From JAISGQ01 sp045604965 (lineage in GTDB: Bacteria > Bacillota > Clostridia > Oscillospirales > Acutalibacteraceae), in assembly GCA_045604965.1 (NCBI GenBank), contig JAZUPB010000036.1, positions 1 through 64,000 on the forward strand: a stretch of DNA of 64,000 bases. The letters are read 5' to 3'. Position 1 is the first letter of the stretch, and each line of letters starts with the position of its first letter. Below the pieces are notes generated by a model. The model was not told where the DNA came from. It saw nothing but the letters and a program-made list of their open reading frames with translations, and ran no database searches. Positions 1 through 7,674 of this stretch are shown here, piece by piece. Made by a program: the position numbers and the translations under genes.

Positions 1-113
1 GTTAATAAAAGAAAGATTATTATATGAATGATAATCAAAGAATAAAGCTCAAAAAACGCATGAAATCAAAGTAAATAAACGATAGAAAATGCTATGAAAA
101 GCAAATTTTCTTA

Positions 114-158
114 CTCATAACCCGGAGGTCGCAGGTTCAAATCCTGCCTCCGCAACCA
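114..158 (+). other. 3' half of an initiator tRNA-Met, probable attachment-site remnant
   Basis: The stretch reads as a tRNA from the anticodon loop (CTCATAA) through the 3' side of the anticodon stem, variable loop, T arm (GCAGG-TTCAAAT-CCTGC) and acceptor strand to a genomic CCA. The 5' half is absent: upstream sequence cannot pair as anticodon, D or acceptor stem. The CTCATAACCC string is typical of initiator tRNA. A 3' tRNA half directly followed by an integrase gene is the usual signature of an att site of a tRNA-targeting integrative element. Confidence 0.75.
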
Positions 159-159
159 T

Positions 160-200
160 GAAAATCGGCTTAACCATCAGGTTTAAGCCGATTTTCTTTT
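160..200 (+). terminator. Terminator-like hairpin behind the tRNA fragment
   Basis: Perfect 14-bp stem (GAAAATCGGCTTAA at 160-173 with its complement at 183-196) followed by TTTT. Related hairpins with the same GAAAATCGG outer stem occur at 12052-12092 and 31955-31997. Confidence 0.75.
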
Positions 201-204
201 GTCT

Positions 205-222
205 GTACCCTTATTCGTACCC
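205..222. repeat. GTACCCTTATnnGTACCC motif, copy 1 of 3
   Basis: Direct pair of GTACCC words separated by TTATTC, between the att-like site and the integrase stop codon. Near-identical copies at 11891-11908 and 12097-12114 suggest an element-end sequence, possibly integrase arm sites (inference). Confidence 0.5.
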
Positions 223-223
223 T

Positions 224-1036
224 TTACGCTTCGGCATAGTCTTCTTTTGTTTTAGATTGATTGGATATATTCTTAAAGTATAGATCCATGCGGCGGGCGC
301 TTTCCTGTCTCATCTTGTCTGATACGTGACCGTAGACATTCAGCGTGAATGCCGCTGTGTGATGACCAAGATTCTCCTGCAGGGTCTTAATGTCATCGCC
401 CGACTGCAGTGCCGCAATGGCGTAGGAATGGCGCAGGTCGTGAAATCTCGTTTCAGGCATACCGATGCTTGCCACAATGCGCTTGAAATTCCTGTACACA
501 TTCGAATGATAAAGATGATGCCCCAGCTCATCGGTAAACACAAAGTCTTCGGGATTGCTTCATGCCCCTGCAGCCTCTCTGCGCATGGAATCCTGAAGGC
601 TTTTTTGCTTTTGCAGGATGTCCATTATCGACTGCGCCGGAGCAATGACACGGGTCTTGCCGTTCTTGGGAGAGGTGAGCCGGTATTCTCCGCTGCCGTC
701 ACGCAGGTGTATGAGCTGTTTGCTGATGGTAATTGTTCCACGGTCGAAGTCCACGCAATCCCATGTCAGACCGAGGATCTCACCTCTGCGCATGCCTGTA
801 AACAAATCGGTAATGAGCAGATACTCCAGCGGCTCACCATGCAGTGCCGCCAGAAACAAAGCGATGTCATCATCTGCCATAGGTTTTATCTCTGCACGCT
901 GTACACGTGGGAGCGATACATTGTCAGACGGATTAGCTTTGATGAATCCCAACCTGACCGCCTGCTCCAGCGCACGATGAAGAACACCATGGATATTCTT
1001 TACCGTCTTGGCAGTAAGCGGCTTGTCACCTTTCAA
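224..1036 (-). pseudogene. int: Tyrosine recombinase (integrase), nonsense-mutated and 5'-truncated
   Basis: Phage/ICE-type tyrosine recombinase. The upstream part (560-1036) holds the end of the SAM-like core-binding domain and the first catalytic Arg (TGMRRGEILGLTW). The downstream part (224-541) holds HDLRHSYA and LGHHTAAFTLNVYGH, the His-x-x-Arg, His and Tyr motifs. Both parts are in the same frame, interrupted by one TGA at 557-559 after REAAGA; a Trp is common at this position in relatives, so TGG to TGA is the simplest explanation. The N-terminal domain is missing: homology stops near 1036, where an LD-carboxypeptidase fragment begins on the other strand. The gene points toward the tRNA fragment, as integrases often do. 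It is almost certainly inactive unless TGA is read through. Confidence 0.85.
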
Positions 1037-1444
1037 GAGGGTGTTTGCGAGGGGACAATTATTGGCGGCAATCTCTGCACACTGAACTTACTGCAAGGCA
1101 CTCCATATTTGCCCGATATCAGAGATAAAGTATTATTTCTGGAAGATGACAACATTATGGGTGAGTACTTCTGTTACGAGTTCGACCGTAATCTGGAATC
1201 ACTCTTGCAGGTTGAAGGTGCAGACACCATCAAAGGTATTATTTTCGGACGTTTTGATGATAGCTGTGGATTAACTGCAGAGACAATTACAGACATTATC
1301 CGGGACAAGGTCCCATCCCATATCCCCGTTGTATTTGGTGTTGATTTTGGCCATATTTTCCCAATGATTACTTTTCCTATCGTAGGAAGCGTGCGTATTC
1401 AAGCAAATCAAGACAAAGCCGAAATAGTCATTATTGCTCACTAA
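1034..1444 (+). pseudogene. C-terminal fragment of an LD-carboxypeptidase (S66/MccF family)
   Basis: About 136 codons match the C-terminal half of S66 peptidases (LD-carboxypeptidase LdcA / microcin C self-immunity MccF), which cleave L,D-peptide bonds in muropeptides or inactivate peptidyl-nucleotides. Recognisable blocks are EGTIIGGNLCTLNLLQGT, VLFLEDD and VDFGHIFPMITFPI; the His in FGH is the expected catalytic His. The N-terminal half with the nucleophile Ser is absent, because the reading frame upstream is antisense to the integrase. The open frame extends left to 326, but that part is not peptidase. A decayed remnant fused to the integration scar. Confidence 0.8.
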
Positions 1445-1540
1445 ACAAAAAGACAGTATGATGTGCGCCATTTAACGATTCCTACACCTTTTAACGAAAG
1501 GCCGGAGGGTGCAGTCCATATCGGAACAGGTTTCTTCTTT

Positions 1541-1583
1541 CAAAAAACCGCTTCCCGTTGTTAGACGGGGAGCGGTTTTTCGT
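1541..1583. terminator. Bidirectional terminator between the peptidase fragment and glgP
   Basis: Stem AAAACCGCTtCCCGT / ACGGGGAGCGGTTTT with A- and T-tracts on both sides, so it can end transcription of both converging units. Positions 1584-1727 hold no feature I can support. Confidence 0.8.
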
Positions 1584-1727
1584 CGTACGTGGACAGCCTG
1601 CGAAAACTTGCGCGAAATCGACGTACCAGGATGTGGACAACAAAGCTCGCAAAGAACGATGAGATGGGTGTGTCTATCCCTATGACCTTGCTTATGTGAT
1701 CAAGAAACCTATAGGGCTGCTGAGTGA

Positions 1728-3986
1728 TTACTTTTCCAGCTTCCAGATGTCGTGGTTGTAATCCTCGATAGTGCGGTCAGAGGAGAAATAGCCGCCCTTT
1801 GCGATGTTGACAAGCATCTTCCTGCTCCATGCGACGCTATCCTGCATGTCGTTCAGTATCTGCTCCTTGGTGCGGCAGTAATCCTCGAAGTCCGGGAAAG
1901 TCATAAACCAGTCCTTGCCAATCAATTCATCGCGCAGGCGATTGAGGCATACGCTGTCACCAACATCGAGCATGTCGCGGCAGACAAGAAAATCGACCGC
2001 TTTTTTGAGACTGGCGCTGCTCTGATACCAGTTTCGTGCAACATAGTCAGCTCTGCGGTAATGTTCGATAACCTCATCGGAGCTGAGTCCGAAGGTGTAG
2101 ATATTGTCACTGCCGACAAGAGCGGCTATCTCTACATTTGCTCCATCCATGGTGCCGAGGGTAACCGCGCCGTTGAGCATGAATTTCATGTTTCCGGTGC
2201 CGCTTGCTTCTTTAGATGCCAGCGATATCTGTTCGGAAATGTCACAGGCGGGAATAAGCTTCTCTGCGGCGGTAACATTGTAATTTTCGATCATTACCAC
2301 CTTGAGGTAACGCGATACTTCGGGGTCAGCAGATATGATTTCGGAAAGGCAAAGGATGGCGTGGATGATATCCTTTGCAATAGTATATGCAGGGGCGGCC
2401 TTTGCGCCAAAGATGACTGTGATGGGTCTGCGGGGCAGCTTGCCGCTCTTTATTTCAAGATATTTGCTTATTGCCCAGAGAAGGTTGAGCTGCTGGCGTT
2501 TATATTCGTGGAGACGCTTTGCCTGAACGTCATACACGGAATCGGGATCGATGACTGCTCCCTGATGAGCCAGCATCCAATCGGCGAACTGCTTTTTGCA
2601 ATTTTTCTTGATCTCTGTGAGCTCGCGGAGAACATCAGCGTTTTCGGAGTATCTGAGGAGTTGTTCAAGTTGAGTGCTGTCCTTGCGCCAGCCGGTGCCG
2701 ATGGTGCGGTCAATGAGGTCGGCGAGTTTGGGGTTGCAGCCTGTCAGCCAGCGGCGGAAGGTGATACCGTTGGTTTTGTTGTTGAACTTTTCGGGATATA
2801 TCTTATAGAAAGGAGCCAATTCGGAATTTTTGAGGATCTCCATGTGAAGCTTGGCTACGCCGTTGACCGAATGCGAATAGTGAATGGCCATGTTTGCCAT
2901 GTGCACATTGTTGTACCGGTCGATTATCTGCACGAAGGGATCGCTGTGCTGTGCGCTCACGAGGTCGCTGAGCTTTCTGATAACCGGCATAAGATGGGGC
3001 ACGGCCTTTTCCAGATAGGAGCAGGGCCACTTTTCAAGAGCCTCAGCGAGGATCGTGTGGTTGGTGTATCCGCAGATATCACGCACGATGTTCACTGCTT
3101 CTGTTTCTTCGATGCCTTGCAGGCACAGCAGCCGAATTAGCTCTGGAATGACCATCGCGGGATGAGTGTCGTTAATCTGAATGGCTGCATAGTCAGCCAG
3201 ATCGTGCAGATTGCTGCCCTTTGCGACACATTCGTCAAGAATGAGCTGAGCGGCATTGCTGACCATGAAGTATTCCTGATACACACGGAGAAGTCGTCCG
3301 GCATCGGTGCTGTCATCCGGATAAAGGAAAAGGGTCAGATTTTCCTCAATGCGTTCCTGGTCGAACGATATGCCTGTTTTTATAAGATTTTCGTTGAGAT
3401 CTTCCACATCGAAAAGACGAAGCAAGCCGCATTTTCCGTCATATCCGGTCACGTTGATCTCGTACATGGTGGAGCGGACCGTCTTATTTCCGAACGGAAC
3501 GTCGTAATGCACGCCGGTGCGGTGCATCCAGCTTTCGGTTCCCCATCTGAGCCATCGGTCAGGAGTTTCGCTCTGCTTGTTTTCTGCAAAATTCTGATGG
3601 AACAGTCCGCAGTGATAAGCAAGTCCCACTCCGTCGGCGGGCAGGCCGAGAGTAGCAAGACTGTCGAGGAAGCAGGCGGCAAGACGTCCCAGGCCGCCGT
3701 TGCCAAGAGAGGGCTCCTGCTCAAACTCTTCCAGTTCGGAAAGCGTTCTTCCGGCAGCTTCCAGCTCTGATCTGACCTGATCGTAGAGTCCGAGATTTAT
3801 CAGATTATTGCTAAGGAGCTTGCCGATCAGAAATTCTGCCGAAATATAGTAGAGCTTTTTCTTTCCCTGATTGTAACCCTTGTTGACCGCAGCGGCATCG
3901 GTGCACTTCAGCAGAGCGTTGAACAGCTCAAGCTTTGTGCACTCCCGCAGGTCCTTTCCGGTATACTGGCGCAAATTGTTTGTCAT
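1728..3986 (-). CDS. glgP: Glycogen/maltodextrin phosphorylase (GT35)
   Basis: Cytoplasmic PLP-dependent phosphorylase that releases glucose-1-phosphate from alpha-1,4-glucans. The 752 residues cover the whole family, slightly shorter than the usual 800. Family blocks include EPSLGNGGLGRLAACFLDS near residue 95, the KRLHEYKRQ block near 490, and EASGTGNMKFMLNG near residue 597, whose Lys carries PLP. The ATG start is preceded by an AAGGA motif. It is transcribed away from the divergent AraC gene, and its promoter carries a GGAACCGTTTCC operator shared with the sugar-transport operon, so it should be induced with maltodextrin uptake. With MalQ it would turn imported maltodextrins into glucose and glucose-1-phosphate. 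Confidence 0.97.
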   Translation of the reverse strand: MTNNLRQYTGKDLRECTKLELFNALLKCTDAAAVNKGYNQGKKKLYYISAEFLIGKLLSNNLINLGLYDQVRSELEAAGRTLSELEEFEQEPSLGNGGLGRLAACFLDSLATLGLPADGVGLAYHCGLFHQNFAENKQSETPDRWLRWGTESWMHRTGVHYDVPFGNKTVRSTMYEINVTGYDGKCGLLRLFDVEDLNENLIKTGISFDQERIEENLTLFLYPDDSTDAGRLLRVYQEYFMVSNAAQLILDECVAKGSNLHDLADYAAIQINDTHPAMVIPELIRLLCLQGIEETEAVNIVRDICGYTNHTILAEALEKWPCSYLEKAVPHLMPVIRKLSDLVSAQHSDPFVQIIDRYNNVHMANMAIHYSHSVNGVAKLHMEILKNSELAPFYKIYPEKFNNKTNGITFRRWLTGCNPKLADLIDRTIGTGWRKDSTQLEQLLRYSENADVLRELTEIKKNCKKQFADWMLAHQGAVIDPDSVYDVQAKRLHEYKRQQLNLLWAISKYLEIKSGKLPRRPITVIFGAKAAPAYTIAKDIIHAILCLSEIISADPEVSRYLKVVMIENYNVTAAEKLIPACDISEQISLASKEASGTGNMKFMLNGAVTLGTMDGANVEIAALVGSDNIYTFGLSSDEVIEHYRRADYVARNWYQSSASLKKAVDFLVCRDMLDVGDSVCLNRLRDELIGKDWFMTFPDFEDYCRTKEQILNDMQDSVAWSRKMLVNIAKGGYFSSDRTIEDYNHDIWKLEK

Positions 3987-4030
3987 GATGGATCAGTCCT
4001 TAACAGATAAATTAATGAGACGCGTAAATT

Positions 4031-4042
4031 GGAAACGGTTCC
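4031..4042. promoter_or_regulatory. LacI-family operator at the glgP promoter
   Basis: Palindrome GGAAACGGTTCC; its reverse complement GGAACCGTTTCC is identical to the site at 5069-5080 and one base different from 5210-5221. It sits about 10-20 bases downstream of the predicted glgP start of transcription, a roadblock position. The LacI regulator at 8813 is the obvious candidate binder (inference). Confidence 0.7.
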
Positions 4043-4058
4043 GCGACTCTACAATGGC

Positions 4059-4064
4059 ATTATA
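4059..4064 (-). promoter_or_regulatory. -10 element of the glgP promoter
   Basis: Reads TATAAT on the minus strand, 73 bases upstream of the glgP ATG. No good -35 hexamer is visible 17 bases away, so activation or an extended recognition may be needed. Confidence 0.45.
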
Positions 4065-4085
4065 CTATCTCTGATAACTTAAATC

Positions 4086-4115
4086 TTGCATATTTCTCTT
4101 GTTGTATAGTACAAT
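4086..4115 (+). promoter_or_regulatory. Promoter of the AraC-family gene
   Basis: TTGCAT (4086-4091), an 18-base spacer, TACAAT (4110-4115), ending 41 bases before the ATG at 4157. Confidence 0.5.
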
Positions 4116-4156
4116 ACTATCATCAAACGTCAAATACAACGGAAAGGAATGAAATT

Positions 4157-5038
4157 ATGGAACTGGAAAAGTACACTCAATATCAGGAGACACAGATACA
4201 CGGCCATCCGGGCTTTTCGTATAATACATATCTTTGCACCATTCCTTTGGATTTCCCGAGGGTGGATCTTCACTGGCACGACCAGATGGAGATTATATAT
4301 GTTAAAAGGGGACGTGGTGTGGTCTCGATCAACCTCCAGGCTTATCCAGTGTACGAAGGATGCATAGTGCCAGTGCTGCCCGGCGAGCTGCACGCCATAG
4401 AGCGTGACGGTCAGGAGACGATGGAATACGAGAATATCATCTTCTCTCTTTCCATACTTGACAGCACCGAGGCAGATGACTGGTGCCGGCATAACGTCAT
4501 CAATCCGCTGAGGCAGGGCGGTCTGAGGTTTGAGCGCCCAATACATCCGGGGACGGATTTTCACTCAAAGGCCAGTGCCGCGCTGGATGGAGCAGATCTG
4601 GCGTGTTCAGAGCAAATGCGCGGATATTCGCTGATCGTGAAGAGTCAGATGTTCCTGTTTCTTCACGCTCTTTTCTGCCATCGGGACAAGAACATGCCGC
4701 AGAGCACAGCCGCGAACACCGAAAAGCTCAAAGAATTACTTACCTATGTAAAAGAACATTATCATGAACCCATATCCGTTGCGAAAGCAGCAGATGCCGT
4801 TGGCTACAGTCAGTCCCACTTCATGCGTATCTTCAAGCAGGAGACGGGACGTACCTTCACTGATTACCTTGTCGATTATCGGCTCTCTGCCGCCGTATAT
4901 TATCTCAGAGAGACCGATCACGATGTGAGCACCATTGCTGCCATGTGCGGCTTTGATAATATTTCTTACTTCATTCGCAGGTTCAGGATCAAATATGGTA
5001 TATCTCCGGGGAAATACCGCAGAAAAAGCACAATTTGA
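4157..5038 (+). CDS. AraC-family transcriptional regulator
   Basis: 293 residues: an N-terminal cupin-like sugar-sensing domain (LHWHDQMEIIYVKRGRG near residue 37, with a histidine pair) and a C-terminal double helix-turn-helix (about residues 195-290, ISVAKAADAVGYSQSHFMRIFKQ and FDNISYFIRRFRIKYGISPGKYR). The ATG follows a GGAAAGGA ribosome site. It is divergent from glgP and directly upstream of the sugar ABC transporter, so it probably senses an oligosaccharide or its breakdown product and activates one or both units. The ligand cannot be read from sequence. Confidence 0.92.
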   Translation: MELEKYTQYQETQIHGHPGFSYNTYLCTIPLDFPRVDLHWHDQMEIIYVKRGRGVVSINLQAYPVYEGCIVPVLPGELHAIERDGQETMEYENIIFSLSILDSTEADDWCRHNVINPLRQGGLRFERPIHPGTDFHSKASAALDGADLACSEQMRGYSLIVKSQMFLFLHALFCHRDKNMPQSTAANTEKLKELLTYVKEHYHEPISVAKAADAVGYSQSHFMRIFKQETGRTFTDYLVDYRLSAAVYYLRETDHDVSTIAAMCGFDNISYFIRRFRIKYGISPGKYRRKSTI

Positions 5039-5068
5039 TGTTGATGGAATAATGGCGCATCAAATTGT

Positions 5069-5080
5069 GGAACCGTTTCC
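5069..5080. promoter_or_regulatory. LacI-family operator, distal site of the transport operon
   Basis: GGAACCGTTTCC, identical in sequence and in the adjoining AATTT flank to the glgP site read on the other strand. It lies 141 bases (centre to centre) upstream of the proximal operator at 5210-5221, a spacing compatible with looping (inference). Confidence 0.65.
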
Positions 5081-5165
5081 CAATTTGTTTACCATCGGAT
5101 TGCCTAAAATTATTTAAAATTAGTTGGTAGAAATGTAGAATATTGAGTTTTTCGCAAATTGGGGG

Positions 5166-5194
5166 TTGCATATTAAAGCGGGATGTTATATGAT
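5166..5194 (+). promoter_or_regulatory. Promoter of the maltodextrin-type transport operon
   Basis: TTGCAT (5166-5171), 17-base spacer, TATGAT (5189-5194). The operator at 5210-5221 follows at about +10 to +20, the same geometry as at glgP. The leader from there to the ATG at 5353 is about 150 bases with no strong hairpin. Confidence 0.55.
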
Positions 5195-5209
5195 GTGGTC
5201 GTAAGGAAT

Positions 5210-5221
5210 GGAACCGATTCC
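5210..5221. promoter_or_regulatory. LacI-family operator, proximal site of the transport operon
   Basis: Perfect palindrome GGAACCGATTCC, apart from its central base pair, just downstream of the predicted transcription start. Confidence 0.7.
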
Positions 5222-5352
5222 AACAAACGTATCAAAAACTCTGGCACGAGTCCATTCGAGGCAAAACAAAACTTATGGCTTAACCGGCTGTGCCGCAGAA
5301 CCGACGGTCACGCCGAGCAATAAAACACAAACACTTTTAGGAGGAAAAAGTA

Positions 5353-6657
5353 ATGAAAAGAAGAATTTTGGCTATGATTCTAGCTATCGTCGCTATTCTG
5401 TCCCTCGCAGCATGCGCAGGAACCAATGAGGACAAGCCCGCAGCTGACGGAACTTCCACCAAGACCGGTTCCGTTTACTATCTGAACTTCAAGCCCGAAC
5501 AGGACGAAGCATGGCAGAAGCTTGCTGAGGCCTACACCAAGGAGACCGGTGTTAAGGTCACCGTTCTTACCGCTGCTTCCGGTACATACGAAGAAACCCT
5601 TATGGCTGAGATGGGCAAGTCTGAGGCTCCCACTCTCTTCCAGGTCAACGGTCCTGTTGGTCTTGCAAACTGGAAGGACTATTGCTACGATCTTTCCAAG
5701 TCTGAGATTTACGGTCATCTGACCTCCGATGGTTTCGCACTCATCGAGGGTGACGCTGTTTACGGTATCGCTTACGTTATCGAGTCCTACGGCATCATCG
5801 CCAACAAGACTCTCCTTGCTAAGGCAGGCTACTCTGTAGAGGACATCAAGTCCTTCGCAGACCTCAAGAAGGTTGCAGAAGACATCACCGCTCGTTCCGA
5901 CGAACTCGGTTTCTCTGCATTCTCCTCTGCAGGTATGGATCCTTCCTCTGACTGGAGATTCAAGACTCACCTTGCAAACCTGCCCATCTACTTCGAGTAT
6001 CAGGCAGACGGCATCGGTACCACCAATAAGATCAAGGGTACCTATCTCGACAACTATCGTGATATCTGGGATCTTTACATCAACAACTCCACCTGCGCTC
6101 CCGCAGAGCTTTCCGCAAAGACCGGCGACGACTCCCGTAACGAGTTCCTCAACGGTCAGGCAGTATTCTTCCAGAACGGTTCATGGGAGTACAACTCTCT
6201 CGCAGCAGTATACGGTGATGACGAGCTCGTAATGCTTCCCATCTACATCGGTGTTGGCGACGAGGCTAAGCAGGGTCTCTGCACCGGTACTGAGAACTAC
6301 TGGTGTGTCAACAAGGACGCAGATCAGGCTGACATCGACGCTACCCTCGCTTTCATCAACTGGTGCGTAACTTCCGAGGAAGGCACTGCTGCCATGGCTA
6401 ACGACATGGGCTTTGTAATCCCCTTCGACACCGCTGTTGAGTCCCCCAACCTCTTCGTAAAGCAGGATGTTGCTTACACTGCTGAAGGCAAGAACCCCGT
6501 TTCCTGGAACTTCCCCACCATGCCCTCTGAGGAGTGGAAGAACATGGTTGGTAACGCTCTGACCGCTTATGCAGCAGATCCTACCGACGGCAACTGGGAC
6601 CTCGTTGTCAAGGCATTCGTAGAAGGCTGGGCTTCTGAGTACGCTCTTCTCGGCTAA
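5353..6657 (+). CDS. Sugar-binding lipoprotein of an ABC transporter (family 1)
   Basis: Extracellular solute-binding protein, 434 residues, with a lipoprotein signal peptide ending LSLAAC (Cys21). The mature part has the SBP_bac_1 pattern (YLNFKPEQDEAWQKLAEAY, FLNGQAVFFQNGSWE) of maltose/oligosaccharide binders. It is the first gene of the transport operon, under two LacI-type operators and near glgP and malQ, so an alpha-glucan oligosaccharide is the likely ligand. Codon use is strongly biased to C-ending codons (TTC, ATC, AAC, GAC) compared with its neighbours, a sign of high expression. The start follows AGGAGGAAAAAGTA. Confidence 0.93.
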   Translation: MKRRILAMILAIVAILSLAACAGTNEDKPAADGTSTKTGSVYYLNFKPEQDEAWQKLAEAYTKETGVKVTVLTAASGTYEETLMAEMGKSEAPTLFQVNGPVGLANWKDYCYDLSKSEIYGHLTSDGFALIEGDAVYGIAYVIESYGIIANKTLLAKAGYSVEDIKSFADLKKVAEDITARSDELGFSAFSSAGMDPSSDWRFKTHLANLPIYFEYQADGIGTTNKIKGTYLDNYRDIWDLYINNSTCAPAELSAKTGDDSRNEFLNGQAVFFQNGSWEYNSLAAVYGDDELVMLPIYIGVGDEAKQGLCTGTENYWCVNKDADQADIDATLAFINWCVTSEEGTAAMANDMGFVIPFDTAVESPNLFVKQDVAYTAEGKNPVSWNFPTMPSEEWKNMVGNALTAYAADPTDGNWDLVVKAFVEGWASEYALLG

Positions 6658-6701
6658 TTGATAAACGACTGAATTTTTCAAATCCTATTAAATCAATAAA
6701 C

Positions 6702-6732
6702 AATCAGGGTGGGCTTACTGCCCACCCTGATT
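6702..6732 (+). terminator. Strong intercistronic stem-loop after the binding-protein gene
   Basis: Perfect 13-bp stem (AATCAGGGTGGGC / GCCCACCCTGATT) with a 5-base loop and only a poor U-tract. It probably attenuates transcription into the permeases or protects the 3' end of the binding-protein mRNA, giving an excess of binding protein. Confidence 0.7.
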
Positions 6733-6822
6733 GTGGTTTATATCCCCGATATACTGCAGTTTTTTTACGAAATAATATATTGACTTTTTATATTATTAAG
6801 GTAATATAAGGAGGAATTTCAA

Positions 6823-7674
6823 TTGATTAAAGCAACGAAAAAATGGTGGCCGCTGTTTGTGCTGCCCACATTCTGCGCTTTCATAATCGGCTTCATTGTG
6901 CCGTTTATTGAAGGTCTGTACCTTTCATTCTGCAAATTCACTACTATAAACAAGGCGACATGGGTGGGCTTTGAAAACTATACAAAGGTTTTTGAAGACA
7001 AGCAGTTTCTCAGTTCGCTGGGATTCACCGCAGTGTTTACTGTTGTCTCCACAATACTGATAAATGTTCTGGCATTTGCAATCGCACTTGCACTTACCAG
7101 AGGTATCAGGGGAACCAATTTTTTTCGCACAGTTTACTTTATGCCCAACCTTATCGGCGGCATAGTACTGGGATATATCTGGAACATTCTCATTAATTGC
7201 GTGCTGAGTCTCGCAGGCGAGCCTCTGCTGGCGCTCAATAACAAGGCCGGTTTCTGGGGTCTTATCATACTTATGTGCTGGCAGCAGATAGGCTACATGA
7301 TGATCATATACATTGCAGGACTCCAGTCCATTCCCAACGATATGCTTGAGGCATCGAAGATCGACGGAGCAAACTCCATTCAGACTCTGTTCAAGATTAA
7401 GATTCCCAATGTCATGCCTTCCATCACAATCTGTCTGTTCCTTACACTCACCAATTCATTCAAGCTCTTTGACCAGAATCTGGCATTGACCGGCGGTGAT
7501 CCCAATCACAGCACCGAAATGCTGGCACTCAACATATACAATAACTTCTATGCCCGTGCAGGCGCAATGTGGAAGGGTATAGGGCAGGCAAAGGCAGTCG
7601 TATTCTGTATAATGGTTATTATTGTATCCATGATCCAGCTTTATGCGACCCGTTCGAAGGAGGTGCAGCAGTAA
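6823..7674 (+). CDS. ABC sugar transporter permease, MalF type
   Basis: 283-residue inner membrane permease with six predicted membrane segments and the cytoplasmic EAA loop (EASKIDGANSIQTLFKIKIPNV, near residue 185) that docks the ATPase. The start is an unusual TTG at 6823, supported by AAGGAGGA eight bases upstream and by the hydrophobic first helix following directly. It forms the transmembrane pair with the next gene. No ATPase gene is present in the operon; in many Firmicutes a shared MsmX/MalK-type ATPase encoded elsewhere serves such transporters. Confidence 0.93.
   Translation: MIKATKKWWPLFVLPTFCAFIIGFIVPFIEGLYLSFCKFTTINKATWVGFENYTKVFEDKQFLSSLGFTAVFTVVSTILINVLAFAIALALTRGIRGTNFFRTVYFMPNLIGGIVLGYIWNILINCVLSLAGEPLLALNNKAGFWGLIILMCWQQIGYMMIIYIAGLQSIPNDMLEASKIDGANSIQTLFKIKIPNVMPSITICLFLTLTNSFKLFDQNLALTGGDPNHSTEMLALNIYNNFYARAGAMWKGIGQAKAVVFCIMVIIVSMIQLYATRSKEVQQ

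Noticed and set aside
114..158. A complete tRNA gene
   Set aside because: Only the 3' half is present; nothing upstream pairs with the acceptor, D or anticodon stems.
326..1444. A 372-codon plus-strand open frame
   Set aside because: Only its last 136 codons match a family (S66 peptidase). The rest is antisense to the integrase remnant, so it is a chance read-through across a recombination junction.
1752..3770. Long plus-strand open frames opposite glgP (462 and 202 codons)
   Set aside because: Antisense to a full-length glycogen phosphorylase with conserved motifs, and no ribosome sites.
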